A stretch of DNA of 64,000 nt from Fibrobacter succinogenes (GCF_902779965.1 NZ_CACZDK010000011.1:1-64000); one strand, 5' to 3'. Counted from the first letter of the stretch, positions 16,123-24,714 are shown. Program-made: numbers and translations. The notes: a model not told the origin generated them from the letters alone.

Positions 16123-18240
16123 CTAATAAATAAACAGCATCTCCCTGTACTTCGGCAAAGGCCAAAGTTCGTCGGAAACGAGCTTTTCCAAGCTATCCAC
16201 TTCCTTGCGGAGAGCGGCAATCGCATCGACAATGCCTTCGTGGAGTCCACCGAGAGATTTTTCCATCACATCGATGGCAGCCGTCAAACGAGTCAAGCCT
16301 TCGCCAAGCGATTTTGCGTAACCATCGAGGCCCGGGAAGCCTTGGTTCAAAGCCATTTCATTTGTCTTGAGTGCTTTAGAATACGCTTCGACAACCTTCG
16401 GCAAAATGATGTTCTTTGCCATATCGCGAGCGATTTCGCCTTCGATGTGAATGCGCTTGTGGTAATCTTCTACATTCACTTCGTAACGGGAAACCATTTC
16501 GGCACGGTTCATCACGCCATACTTTTCGAAGAGCGCGATATTTTCTTCCTTCGTCAAAGCCTTGAGCGCTTCCATGGACGTACGGATATTCGGGAGGCCG
16601 CGCTTTTCGGCTTCCTTCACCCATTCTTCCGTATAGCCATTTCCGTTGTACAAAATGCGTTTATGTTCCTTCACGATCTTTTGCAAGATCTTTTGCAAGC
16701 CCGTGTGGAAATTTTTATCATCAAGCTTTTCGAGTTGTTCAGCAATCATATCGAATGCTTCAGCGACAATCGTATTTAGAACAACATTTGGTTCAGAGCA
16801 GCTTTGGCTAGAACCCGGTGCGCGGAATTCAAACTTGTTACCTGTAAATGCAAACGGCGAAGTTCTGTTGCGGTCCGTAGCATCACGCGGGAGCGGCGGA
16901 AGTGTATCAGAGCCAAGTTTCATAGCGCCAGCTTGCTTGCTAGACTTGGGCACACCTTGTTCGAGCTGTTCAATCACGTCCATGAGCTGATCGCCGAGGT
17001 AAATGGAGATGATTGCCGGAGGAGCTTCATGAGCGCCAAGACGATGATCGTTACCAGCACCAGCGCAAGTCATACGGAGCAAATCAGCATGCGTATCAAC
17101 GGCATACATGATGGCGCAAATGGCAGTGAGGAACACAGCATTTTGATGCGGGTCCTTGCCCGGATTGAGCAAATTGCCCTTGCCATAAGAAAGGCTCCAG
17201 TTGTTGTGCTTGCCAGAACCGTTCACACCTGCAAACGGCTTTTCGTGCAACAGACAAACGAGACCGTAGCGGTCAGCCACATTGCGGAGCGTTTCCATCA
17301 CGAGCATGTTGTGGTCGCAAGCGAGGTTCACTTCTTCAAAAAGCGGAGCAAGTTCGAACTGCGCCGGAGCCACTTCGTTGTGGCGGGTCTTTGCCGGAAT
17401 ACCAAGCTTCCACAATTCCTTTTCCACATCGTTCATAAAGTTCAAGATGCGGCTCGGGATGCTGCCAAAATAATGATCATTCATTTGTTGATGCTTTGCT
17501 GGAGTAGCACCAAAAATCGTGCGGCCGGCCTGATACAAATCCGGGCGTTGCAGATAAAATCTCTTATCGATCAGGAAGTATTCCTGTTCGGCGCCGAGCG
17601 TAACGGTCGTCTTTTTCGGACCGGCCTTGAAGCAAGTCATGAGACGGCGAGTCGACTTCGAAAGAGCTTGCAAGCTGCGGAGGAGCGGAGTTTTCTTGTC
17701 GAGAGCTTCACCCGTGTAGCTGCAGAATGCCGTCGGGATGCAGAGCGTAGCACCATTGCCGTGACGCTTGATAAATGCAGGGCTCGTCGGATCCCAAGCG
17801 GTATAACCGCGGGCTTCGAACGTAGAACGGAGTCCGCCGCTCGGAAAGCTTGAAGCATCAGGTTCGCCGACAATCAAGTTCTTGCCGCTGAATGTCATGA
17901 TAGCCTTGCAGCCAGACGGTTCAAGGAAAGAATCGTGCTTTTCAGCAGTAGAACCGGTCAAAGGCTGGAACCAATGCGTAAAATGCGTTGCACCGCGATC
18001 CATCGCCCAGCGCTTCATAGCATGAGCGACATCGCCAGCGATGCTCGGGTCAAGCGCAACACCTTCGTCGATCGTTGCGAGCAACTTTTCGCAAATGTCT
18101 TTCGGGAGGTAAATGCGCATGGCATCGGCATTGAAAACGTCTTCGCCATAGAAATCGACATTGGCAGGAGCGGCAGGCAGCACGGCACTCACCGGAGCAG
18201 TTGCGATATCATAAATGGCTTTATTACGACTACTATTCAT
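16123..18240 (-). CDS. glnN: Glutamine synthetase type III (GlnN)
   Basis: This enzyme makes glutamine from glutamate, ammonia and ATP, the main ammonia-assimilation route. At 705 residues it has GSIII length, well above GSI (about 470). Family hallmarks are VDFYGEDVFNADAM near the N-terminus, THWFQPLTGSTAEKHDSF (about residues 85-102), KFEFRAPGSSQS and the GVNGSGKHNNWS glutamate-binding region (about 337-348). The ATG at 18240 has only a weak GGAA upstream; an in-frame ATG 39 bases earlier (18279) lies inside a dispersed repeat and is less likely. It is divergent from a sigma-54 activator with two palindromes between them, which suggests nitrogen control. Confidence 0.93.
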   Translation of the reverse strand: MNSSRNKAIYDIATAPVSAVLPAAPANVDFYGEDVFNADAMRIYLPKDICEKLLATIDEGVALDPSIAGDVAHAMKRWAMDRGATHFTHWFQPLTGSTAEKHDSFLEPSGCKAIMTFSGKNLIVGEPDASSFPSGGLRSTFEARGYTAWDPTSPAFIKRHGNGATLCIPTAFCSYTGEALDKKTPLLRSLQALSKSTRRLMTCFKAGPKKTTVTLGAEQEYFLIDKRFYLQRPDLYQAGRTIFGATPAKHQQMNDHYFGSIPSRILNFMNDVEKELWKLGIPAKTRHNEVAPAQFELAPLFEEVNLACDHNMLVMETLRNVADRYGLVCLLHEKPFAGVNGSGKHNNWSLSYGKGNLLNPGKDPHQNAVFLTAICAIMYAVDTHADLLRMTCAGAGNDHRLGAHEAPPAIISIYLGDQLMDVIEQLEQGVPKSSKQAGAMKLGSDTLPPLPRDATDRNRTSPFAFTGNKFEFRAPGSSQSCSEPNVVLNTIVAEAFDMIAEQLEKLDDKNFHTGLQKILQKIVKEHKRILYNGNGYTEEWVKEAEKRGLPNIRTSMEALKALTKEENIALFEKYGVMNRAEMVSRYEVNVEDYHKRIHIEGEIARDMAKNIILPKVVEAYSKALKTNEMALNQGFPGLDGYAKSLGEGLTRLTAAIDVMEKSLGGLHEGIVDAIAALRKEVDSLEKLVSDELWPLPKYREMLFIY

Positions 18241-18269
18241 GTTTTTTCCAGTCTTTTTAAAGTGATTAC

Positions 18270-18305
18270 TTAACGTCATGCTGAGTGAAACGAAGCATCC
18301 AGTGA
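18270..18305. repeat. Dispersed repeat fragment upstream of glnN
   Basis: ACGTCATGCTGAGTGAAACG followed by AAGCATCCAGTGAC is the half-element also seen near 12047-12075. It forms part of the glnN leader region on the minus strand. Confidence 0.5.
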
Positions 18306-18386
18306 CATTTTACTTAAGCACACAGAAAATTAGCAACCCAAAACACGCTTTGCATTGAAAAAATCGCCAATTTTTCGCACTTTTCA

Positions 18387-18429
18387 TTACATTTTTGTAA
18401 AAATAAATCAGTTTATTACATTTTTGTAA
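18387..18429. promoter_or_regulatory. Twin palindromic operators TTACATTTTTGTAA
   Basis: Two identical 14-bp dyads, TTACA-N4-TGTAA, lie at 18387-18400 and 18416-18429, 29 bp apart. They are 22 bp upstream of a TATATT -10 box (18451-18456) for the sigma-54 activator gene and also lie in the glnN upstream region. Such paired sites usually bind two dimers of one regulator. The binding protein is not identifiable from the sites. Confidence 0.6.
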
Positions 18430-18531
18430 AGCATATGACAAAATATTTACTATATTAAACCCGTTCATCTCTCCTAGAGCTGCGTCGGGTTACAGCAGGC
18501 CCGGCGCAGCAACAGGGAATCTGGAATAAAC

Positions 18532-19671
18532 ATGGATATACAATCCCTTGAAAACACGACTTTCGCGGCCATCGTCGAGAAAATCCAAAAGGTTCGCAAG
18601 CGTGGCGAGCTTCTTGAAAGCATTCAAGGGATTTTAAAGAAAAACTTCGAATCCATCGAAAACGAGCACCAAATCGAGTGCCAAAAAATCCGCAACATCA
18701 TCGAAGGAATCCCGGGAGAACTCATCGGCAACACCCGCGAAATGCGTGAAGTGAGCAAACTCGTACGGCAAATCGCCCCCACAAGCGCAACAGTGCTTAT
18801 CCGCGGTAAGGCAGGAACCGGTAAAGAATACGTTGCCCGCAGTATTCATGAGCTTTCGGACCGCAAGCAAAGTCCATTCATCGCACTCAACTGCGATGCC
18901 CTCACCGAAGGCGCGAACTCTTTCGAAAGCGAACTCTTCGGCTTTGAACGAGGAGCGTTCACAGGCGCCACCAACAGGCACATCGGCAAGGCGGAACAAG
19001 CAAACGGCGGCACGCTATTTCTAGATGAAGTCGCCGACTTGCCGCTCCCCGCGCAAATCAAGCTACTGCAATTTATTCAAGAACAAAGTTTCAAGCGCCT
19101 CGGCAGCAATATCGAGCAGCGCTGCAACGTGCGTCTCATCGCAAGCACTGGCAAGAATCTCGAAGCAATGATGCAACACGGCACGTTCCGCGAAGACCTT
19201 TATTACCGCCTAAACATTTTCCAGATTTCGCTCCCTGAGCTCATACAACGTAAAACAGATATTTTGCTTTTAGCGGACCATTTCATCGAAAAGATGAATT
19301 ACAAATACGGCAAGAAAATTTTGCGCTTAAGCTCACCCGCCATCGACATGCTCATGAGCTACCATTGGCCGGGAAACGTGCGCGAACTCGAAAACTGCAT
19401 CGAACACGCATGCCTTGCCACAACAGACGTCTGCATCAACGCCTACGACTTGCCGCCCACGCTGCAAACCGACGTCACATCTGGCACATCCGTGCTCCCC
19501 GAAGGCAACAGCCCGCTTGCCACGCTGATGGACAGCTACGAACGCGAAATTTTAAGCGAAGCGCTCCGCCGCCACGATGGCAACATGAGCGCCGCCGGGC
19601 GCGACCTTTCCGTGAGCCCGCGCATGATGCTATACAAAATAAGGCGGCTAGGAATAGCCGCCTCGAATTAG
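18532..19671 (+). CDS. Sigma-54-dependent transcriptional activator
   Basis: This 379-residue activator has a short N-terminal segment (residues 1-65) without a visible receiver or GAF domain. The AAA+ domain (about 66-300) has Walker A GKAGTGKE (about 91-98), the sigma-54-contacting loop GAFTGA (about 141-146), Walker B GGTLFLDEV and the arginine-finger region REDLYYRLN. A Fis-type HTH is at the C-terminus (about 330-375, NMSAAGRDLSVSPRMMLYKI). The N-terminus has the helical, coiled-coil-prone look of a truncated sensor, so activity may be set by expression level or a partner protein. The glnN neighbour and nifH 18 kb away make a nitrogen role plausible but unproved. Confidence 0.9.
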   Translation: MDIQSLENTTFAAIVEKIQKVRKRGELLESIQGILKKNFESIENEHQIECQKIRNIIEGIPGELIGNTREMREVSKLVRQIAPTSATVLIRGKAGTGKEYVARSIHELSDRKQSPFIALNCDALTEGANSFESELFGFERGAFTGATNRHIGKAEQANGGTLFLDEVADLPLPAQIKLLQFIQEQSFKRLGSNIEQRCNVRLIASTGKNLEAMMQHGTFREDLYYRLNIFQISLPELIQRKTDILLLADHFIEKMNYKYGKKILRLSSPAIDMLMSYHWPGNVRELENCIEHACLATTDVCINAYDLPPTLQTDVTSGTSVLPEGNSPLATLMDSYEREILSEALRRHDGNMSAAGRDLSVSPRMMLYKIRRLGIAASN

Positions 19672-19735
19672 CCCCTCGATCAGGTCGAGGATGACAAAAA
19701 GTCATTCCCGCGTAAGCGGGAATCCATTATTTCTC
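19672..19735. repeat. Paired hairpin repeat between sigma-54 activator and lipoprotein gene
   Basis: CCTCGATCAGGTCGAGG (about 19674-19690), followed by ATGAC, and ATTCCCGC-gtaa-GCGGGAAT (about 19706-19725), preceded by GTC, form an inverted pair of GATGAC-type elements between convergent genes. They may act as a bidirectional terminator. Confidence 0.6.
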
Positions 19736-19740
19736 GTTAC

Positions 19741-20823
19741 TTATCTTACGATTGTAACACTGTAGACCGGGAGCATATCCTTCGGAGCTTCAATCTTATT
19801 CAGCTTGCCATCTTCGTATGCATAAAGCGCAGCCTTGGAGCCACGATCACCGATGTAGAGCACACCAGTAGCTTCATCATAAGCAAGACTTTCAACGTCA
19901 TCCACGCCAGAAATCTTTTTCACAGACTTTTCAGCAAGATCAACTTCAGCAAGAGACACACTACCCCACTGTTCAATCACAGGAGCATAGGCAATGCCAT
20001 CTGCAAGAACGATCGTATTCCAGACGCCGCCACCCAACTTCTTGCCATCAACAACCATCGAGGAACTCTTCTTGGCAAAGTCAACCACTTCGATACCACG
20101 AGTATCATCAGCATCCATCTGATAGGTTGCGCTCCATTCACCAGCGGATGCCACATAAAGCTTACCCTTGGTAAAGCCCATTGCCATCGGATTTTTCTTC
20201 GCAAGTCTAATTGTATCCAGCAAATCGCCATTATCAAGCTTATACATAGCAAGGAGAGCCGGAACCTTAAAATTATAATTTTCAGAACGGCCAAAGAGTG
20301 CGAACAAGGTATCGCCACTCACTTCAAGATCCACAAGATTCGGGGACAAAGCTTCGCCCTGGCAGAACTTATCCGTATTAATAGTCTTGGTAATTTCTCC
20401 ATTCTTTACGGACACCTTTACAATTTTAGCGACATTTTCATACGAGACCCAAACTTCATCTTTATTGGCCTTTACAAGGTCGCTCGGGTTGGCTTCTTTA
20501 TCCAATTTTTTCTGCCATTTTGCCTTATTTTCAGAAACATCAACAAGCGTAAGGTTGTCCTTACCCTTTCTTTCAAGGACGAAAAGATTACCATCAAGGC
20601 CAATTATCTTGGTATCTTGATAGAATTCAAGAGACGTTCCGGACAATTTGTCGTCATCCACTCCATAGAGTTCGCCAACGTCACCCGCATATGCATCAGA
20701 CGCAAATGCATAAACAGAACCCGGCTTAAGCGGTTCATCATCAGCAGAAGTGGAGTTGTCCGAGCAAGCCGTCATATAGAGGGCAAGGGACGATGCCGTT
20801 GCAAGCATAAGAAATTTTTTCAT
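19741..20823 (-). CDS. Beta-propeller lipoprotein, candidate BtuG-like B12-binding protein
   Basis: This 360-residue protein has a lipoprotein signal (ALYMTACSDN, Cys20) and a poly-blade architecture. Repeated segments end in short strands such as LYVAS, LYIGD and WVSYE, as in YncE-like seven-bladed propellers. It lies 70 bp downstream of the TonB receptor in the same direction, within the transcript controlled by the cobalamin riboswitch. In Bacteroides, BtuG is a surface propeller lipoprotein that captures B12 and caps BtuB. I infer an analogous role here from architecture and position. No direct homology could be tested, and a generic quinoprotein-like propeller is the alternative. Confidence 0.65.
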   Translation of the reverse strand: MKKFLMLATASSLALYMTACSDNSTSADDEPLKPGSVYAFASDAYAGDVGELYGVDDDKLSGTSLEFYQDTKIIGLDGNLFVLERKGKDNLTLVDVSENKAKWQKKLDKEANPSDLVKANKDEVWVSYENVAKIVKVSVKNGEITKTINTDKFCQGEALSPNLVDLEVSGDTLFALFGRSENYNFKVPALLAMYKLDNGDLLDTIRLAKKNPMAMGFTKGKLYVASAGEWSATYQMDADDTRGIEVVDFAKKSSSMVVDGKKLGGGVWNTIVLADGIAYAPVIEQWGSVSLAEVDLAEKSVKKISGVDDVESLAYDEATGVLYIGDRGSKAALYAYEDGKLNKIEAPKDMLPVYSVTIVR

Positions 20824-20893
20824 AGTGGTTCCTTTTTATGTTTTTCGCAGACGATGTGAATTACAGATTTTGCAAGTCCCATTCTGCGCGGGG

Positions 20894-22990
20894 TTAAAAC
20901 CCCTGTGTTAATGTTAATTTGTATTCTCGCCCCGGTGTCGGGAATGATATATAGGGATTTCTATAAGTTTCATCCGTCAAGTTCCTGAGCGCAAAAACAA
21001 GTCGAGTTTTTGAAAACGGCGTATAGCCCAACGCAAAGTGGTGCAAATCAACAGCAGGCTGTTTTATGCGATTTGCACGGTCATCAAAGATGTCGGTACG
21101 ATATTCCGAAGTCCATGTCAAATCGAGATGGAACGGCAAATCAAATCGAGCCTCCGCATAATACGAACGCGCAGGTTCATTCGGGAGTTGTTTGCCATAG
21201 TAATACTTTTCATCGCTACGATCTTCAGCATCTTGGAATGTCGCTCGTAAAACCACGGAAAGCCATTTTTTCGGCCTACTTTCGAGTTCCGCTTCAAGCC
21301 CACGAATATGCGCTTCTCCAACATTCTTCGGTTTTGAAATACCTGCACTCACCAACCAATAAATTCCATTATCCAAATCGGTTTCAAAATACGTTGCGCG
21401 AATTGCGGTATTGCTTTTGGGAATCATATAATAGCCACCGACTTCAAAACGCAACGCCGATTCATCCTTCAAATCAGGATTTGAGAGCATTCCTGGATAA
21501 ACACCATAAAGCTCCATCAATTGAGGCGTACGAACAAATCGTCCAAAACTCAAGTTGCCACCGAACCGAGAATTCGGTGCATCATAGCGCACAAAGCCTC
21601 GTCCAGACCACGAAACATTACGGTCTTTCGCTGTTTTCAGCACAACCGATGTCGTAGGCTGAACAAATTTTCCACCATGAATATCATCCTTGACAATTAA
21701 CGCCGAAGCTTCACCGCCTACAGAAAGGTTTCGAACAACATCATAAGAAACATCACCAGAGATATTCGTCGCAACACGCATCAAGTTCCATTTACTCGAC
21801 GACGTCCCCCGCTTTTCATAATAGGACGCATCCAAGGATAAACGCAAATTCGCTTCTAGCCGTTCTCCCAAATAACTGGCAACGATTTCAGGGGCGAGGC
21901 TATAACCCGCAGCACCATATTCCTGCATTCCAGACATCGTATAGCCCAGATGATCCAATGGATAATACGAATGCGAAGTCGCCTTTTCATACTTTCCCGT
22001 CAGCGAAAGTTCCAACCAAAGCCAACCGAGCAACTGCGGAAGTTCTGCACGATACGTCGTCTGTACAAACTCGCCCTTGTAGCCCGCCACAGACGTTTGG
22101 TCGTCATCGCGTCCTGGGTTACCGCCTTCAGAACGGCTAAAGTTAAAATTCAAAGTCGAAAACACACCATTCGCATGCAAGACGCGAACTTTGGCAAGCC
22201 CAGAATATTCCGTAAATTCAGCGTTCCTGCGCGTATCCGTAAAATCGTCATCGGGATTGTACGGCGTTCCGTTCTGGCTATCAAATTCGTAATCGTTATC
22301 GCTGTGCCGCGCCGACAAAGACGCACTCACCGAGGCGCTATCCGTCAAACGAGAGAGCAACTGCGTCGAAGCTTCCCACGTGTTGTGGCTACCATAACTC
22401 AAAAGCACACGACCCGACTTTTTCTCTTCAGGCTTGAGCACTGCTTCGGCAGGTTTCGAACCTTTCGTGATAAAGTTGATGGCTCCGCCAATGCCGCGAC
22501 CGCCAAATTTTGCAGGAACTCGATCCTTGTAGACTTCAATCTTTTCAATCTGATTCAAGTCAATCGTTCCAAAATCAACCGCACCACCCGACGCATCGTT
22601 CAACGGGATTCCGTCCATGCAAACGACAATGTTCTTTGCCGAAACTCCACGAATACTCACGGTCTGGAAGCTCCCGACACCGCCCTGACGCGTGTACTGC
22701 ACGCCCGGAAGCGAAGCCAAAACTTCAGCCGCAGAAAGGCCGCGACCTTCCCATGCCTCCGGCGTAATCTCGGCATAGCTCGAAGACGCCTGCAACGGCT
22801 TTACATTTTCTGACGCTGTTCCGAAAACAGACGACTCGCCTAAATCCTGAATAAACTCTTCGGAAAAACTAGAAACGCTCGCAAGCAGTACGGCCGCGCA
22901 CACGCGAACGCCAACACGACTGTAAATGCCTCCGCACACAGTCAAATACCTACGCAAATGCGTGGCTATGCAAAGCGATGTCTTTCGCAC
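20894..22990 (-). CDS. TonB-dependent outer-membrane receptor, BtuB-like
   Basis: This roughly 700-residue TonB-dependent receptor has an N-terminal signal region, a plug domain (about residues 65-175, with SAAEVLASLPGVQ and VSIRGVSAKNIVVCMDG) and a 22-strand barrel ending in TLTQGF. The cobalamin riboswitch immediately upstream indicates B12 or cobinamide as ligand. The start is uncertain. The GTG at 22990 gives a long, arginine-containing leader (43 residues before the likely cleavage after SSFS) and has no clear SD, as expected if the ribosome site is sequestered by the riboswitch. A GGAGG at about 22937 has no good start codon after it. Confidence 0.87.
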   Translation of the reverse strand: MRKTSLCIATHLRRYLTVCGGIYSRVGVRVCAAVLLASVSSFSEEFIQDLGESSVFGTASENVKPLQASSSYAEITPEAWEGRGLSAAEVLASLPGVQYTRQGGVGSFQTVSIRGVSAKNIVVCMDGIPLNDASGGAVDFGTIDLNQIEKIEVYKDRVPAKFGGRGIGGAINFITKGSKPAEAVLKPEEKKSGRVLLSYGSHNTWEASTQLLSRLTDSASVSASLSARHSDNDYEFDSQNGTPYNPDDDFTDTRRNAEFTEYSGLAKVRVLHANGVFSTLNFNFSRSEGGNPGRDDDQTSVAGYKGEFVQTTYRAELPQLLGWLWLELSLTGKYEKATSHSYYPLDHLGYTMSGMQEYGAAGYSLAPEIVASYLGERLEANLRLSLDASYYEKRGTSSSKWNLMRVATNISGDVSYDVVRNLSVGGEASALIVKDDIHGGKFVQPTTSVVLKTAKDRNVSWSGRGFVRYDAPNSRFGGNLSFGRFVRTPQLMELYGVYPGMLSNPDLKDESALRFEVGGYYMIPKSNTAIRATYFETDLDNGIYWLVSAGISKPKNVGEAHIRGLEAELESRPKKWLSVVLRATFQDAEDRSDEKYYYGKQLPNEPARSYYAEARFDLPFHLDLTWTSEYRTDIFDDRANRIKQPAVDLHHFALGYTPFSKTRLVFALRNLTDETYRNPYISFPTPGREYKLTLTQGF

Positions 22991-22994
22991 CGTT

Positions 22995-23225
22995 TAACAA
23001 CCCGTGGCGCAAAGCGCCCGTTGTGCCTTACAGTTCTTCTGACTCGGGGATCACTCTACTTCCAGCCCCTTCACACCCGCCTTTGCAAAACAGAATTTCC
23101 GACTTGCGACGAGCATTGGTTTACGCTAGTTTCGTCCTCCCTTACAGCGGCGAGACCGTTCCCGGCTTTCACGGGATTCTCTTATAAAGCTTTCTTCACG
23201 AAAGCCATACAGCGTTTTACCGCAT
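22995..23225 (-). ncRNA. Cobalamin (AdoCbl) riboswitch
   Basis: Read on the minus strand, GAATCCCGTGAAAGCCGGGA (23180-23161) and then CGGTCTCGCCGCTGTAA (about 23158-23142) are the conserved P3-P5 core of cobalamin riboswitches. GAGTCAGAAGAACTG followed by TAAGGC (23045-23025) is the B12 box. A hairpin GGGCGC-ttt-GCGCC (about 23003-23017), flanked by ACAAC/GTTGT, lies between the B12 box and the receptor start and probably forms the expression platform. The P1 boundaries are estimated. The riboswitch should shut off the receptor and propeller genes when B12 is plentiful. Confidence 0.88.
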
Positions 23226-23308
23226 AAGGCAATTACAACACAAAATATAGTAATAACGGCAAGGGTATGTAACAAATATTTTTCAATTCTACTTTACAAC
23301 TATTCTTT

Positions 23309-23330
23309 TATAATTTCTCGTAAACGAGGA
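23309..23330 (+). promoter_or_regulatory. Promoter -10 and hairpin-embedded SD of the radical SAM gene
   Basis: TATAAT lies at 23309-23314. The mini-hairpin CTCGT-aa-ACGAG (23317-23328) partly covers the SD GAGGA (23326-23330). No good -35 is visible. The cassette therefore has its own short leader, separate from the divergent B12 unit. Confidence 0.4.
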
Positions 23331-23334
23331 ATTT

Positions 23335-24456
23335 ATGAGAGTTTTATTAAGTTTAACCGAAAAATGCAATCTTAGATGTACCTATTGTTATTATAACGAA
23401 AGTCAGAACGAACGATGCGCCGATATGAGCGATGAGGTCAGAGAAGCAAGCCTCCGCTACATTTTAGATAAGACAATTGAGTTCAAACACGATTATTTGT
23501 CCATCACATTTTTCGGAGGAGAACCTCTCCTAAAGTTTGACGCCATACAAAAAAGTGTTTCCTTTCTCAAAAATCTCGTGCAAAGCCGTTTTTCCGAACT
23601 CCCCAAAGGTTTCGCATTGGTTTTCGCCATCAATACAAACGGCACCTTATTAAATGACGAAATTCTCGAATATTTCAAAAAAGAAAAATTCACAATATAT
23701 GTATCAATCGATGGTCCTGCATCACGGCACAATCTTTCAAGACGAACCGTAAACAACAAGGGGAGTTTCGATGCCTTAGCACCATTCATTCCAGAATTGG
23801 TCAAACAAGACGCTTTCGTGATTTCAGTCACCAACAGAAACAACATTAAGGGATTAACCGATTCCGTCAAGTGGCTTAAAGCGCAAGGTTTTAAAAACGT
23901 TCAAAATGCAGTTGACTTCGACGGGCGCTGGACTTCAGAAGACATGGATGCACTCGCAGCCGAGTACACCAAACTTGCAGAACTTTGGTACAATCTCAAA
24001 AAAGAGAAAAGTGATTTTTACATACAAACAATACAGGACCATATTCTGCTCCACGCTCTCGACCTAAAGGTAAAACATTGTTCTTGCGACATTCTCAAAG
24101 GATCCATCGGCATCGCAACGAATGGAAACGTATTCCCATGCAGCCGATTCATTTCCAGCAAGCCCAATGCCCCCTACTTACTTGGTAACGTTCTAGATAA
24201 AGAAGACCACATATACGATAGCCCTGCAGCTCAAGAAGTTTACAGGTTCCTCGAAACTGAAAAAAAGGAATGCATTGGATGCGCCATCCAACGTCGCTGC
24301 GCCGCACATGAATGCGGTTGCACCTCATTTTACACAACGGGAAGCCTATTCGGGGTTTCACCAGAAGTATGCACACACGAGCGCATCCTCAGTGCAATTT
24401 GCGATGAATTTGCCGTCAAACTTCAAAACGAAGGTAAGGCGGAAGACATCCTATAA
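23335..24456 (+). CDS. Radical SAM/SPASM peptide-modifying enzyme
   Basis: This 373-residue enzyme uses a [4Fe-4S] cluster and S-adenosylmethionine to generate a radical. The cluster motif is CNLRCTYC (C11, C15, C18). FFGGEPLL (about residues 59-66) is the SAM-binding GGE motif. The C-terminal SPASM domain has the full pattern: a Cys at about 247, GNVFPC, CIGCAIQRRC-x3-C (Cx2Cx5Cx3C) and a final Cys in PEVCTHE, enough for two auxiliary Fe-S clusters. SPASM enzymes of this size mature ribosomal peptides or activate sulfatases. A 74-residue peptide gene follows after 29 bp, which favours RiPP maturation. No RRE domain or sulfatase neighbour is visible. Confidence 0.88.
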   Translation: MRVLLSLTEKCNLRCTYCYYNESQNERCADMSDEVREASLRYILDKTIEFKHDYLSITFFGGEPLLKFDAIQKSVSFLKNLVQSRFSELPKGFALVFAINTNGTLLNDEILEYFKKEKFTIYVSIDGPASRHNLSRRTVNNKGSFDALAPFIPELVKQDAFVISVTNRNNIKGLTDSVKWLKAQGFKNVQNAVDFDGRWTSEDMDALAAEYTKLAELWYNLKKEKSDFYIQTIQDHILLHALDLKVKHCSCDILKGSIGIATNGNVFPCSRFISSKPNAPYLLGNVLDKEDHIYDSPAAQEVYRFLETEKKECIGCAIQRRCAAHECGCTSFYTTGSLFGVSPEVCTHERILSAICDEFAVKLQNEGKAEDIL

Positions 24457-24485
24457 ATTCAATCCACCTACAACAAGGAGAAATA

Positions 24486-24710
24486 ATGGATAAGAAAACA
24501 ATCAGCATCAATAAAGTCGCTGCCACAGCCGACTTGAAAAAACCGAATACAGACGGCATCCAAGGTCGCATCAAGCCGCTTGAAGGTGACATCGCTCCGG
24601 GTTATATCCCGAAAGGACCGAAGGAACCCATCGTACCGCCCAAAATTACAACAGGCGGCAAGACTCCGCTGAAAGATGCAATTAAGGACAAAGTCAATCT
24701 CAGAAAGTAA
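24486..24710 (+). CDS. Proline/lysine-rich small protein, candidate RiPP precursor
   Basis: This 74-residue protein follows a strong AAGGAG SD, 29 bp after the radical SAM gene. It has no cysteine, tryptophan, histidine or phenylalanine. The only aromatic residue is Y40 in PGYIPKGP. The centre (about residues 36-53) is rich in Pro and Lys, a double glycine occurs at G57-G58, and the C-terminal 16 residues are basic and helical-looking. The N-terminal third (DKKTISINKVAATADLKK) could be a leader. Size, position and lack of any known domain fit a substrate of the upstream enzyme. Y40 is the natural site for a cyclophane or ether crosslink if there is one. A small non-RiPP partner protein is the alternative. 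Confidence 0.65.
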   Translation: MDKKTISINKVAATADLKKPNTDGIQGRIKPLEGDIAPGYIPKGPKEPIVPPKITTGGKTPLKDAIKDKVNLRK

Positions 24711-24714
24711 TTCT

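Noticed and set aside
16804-17853. 349-residue plus-strand ORF opposite glnN
   Set aside because: Arg/His/Ser-rich antisense shadow of a clearly identified glutamine synthetase.
18330-18370. Sigma-54 promoter for glnN on the minus strand
   Set aside because: A TGGC...TGCA string exists, but the GG and GC are 13 bases apart and not 10, so it does not fit the -24/-12 rule.
23335-24456. Anaerobic sulfatase-maturing enzyme
   Set aside because: Length and SPASM pattern would allow it, but no sulfatase gene is near and a small peptide gene follows directly. It remains an alternative.
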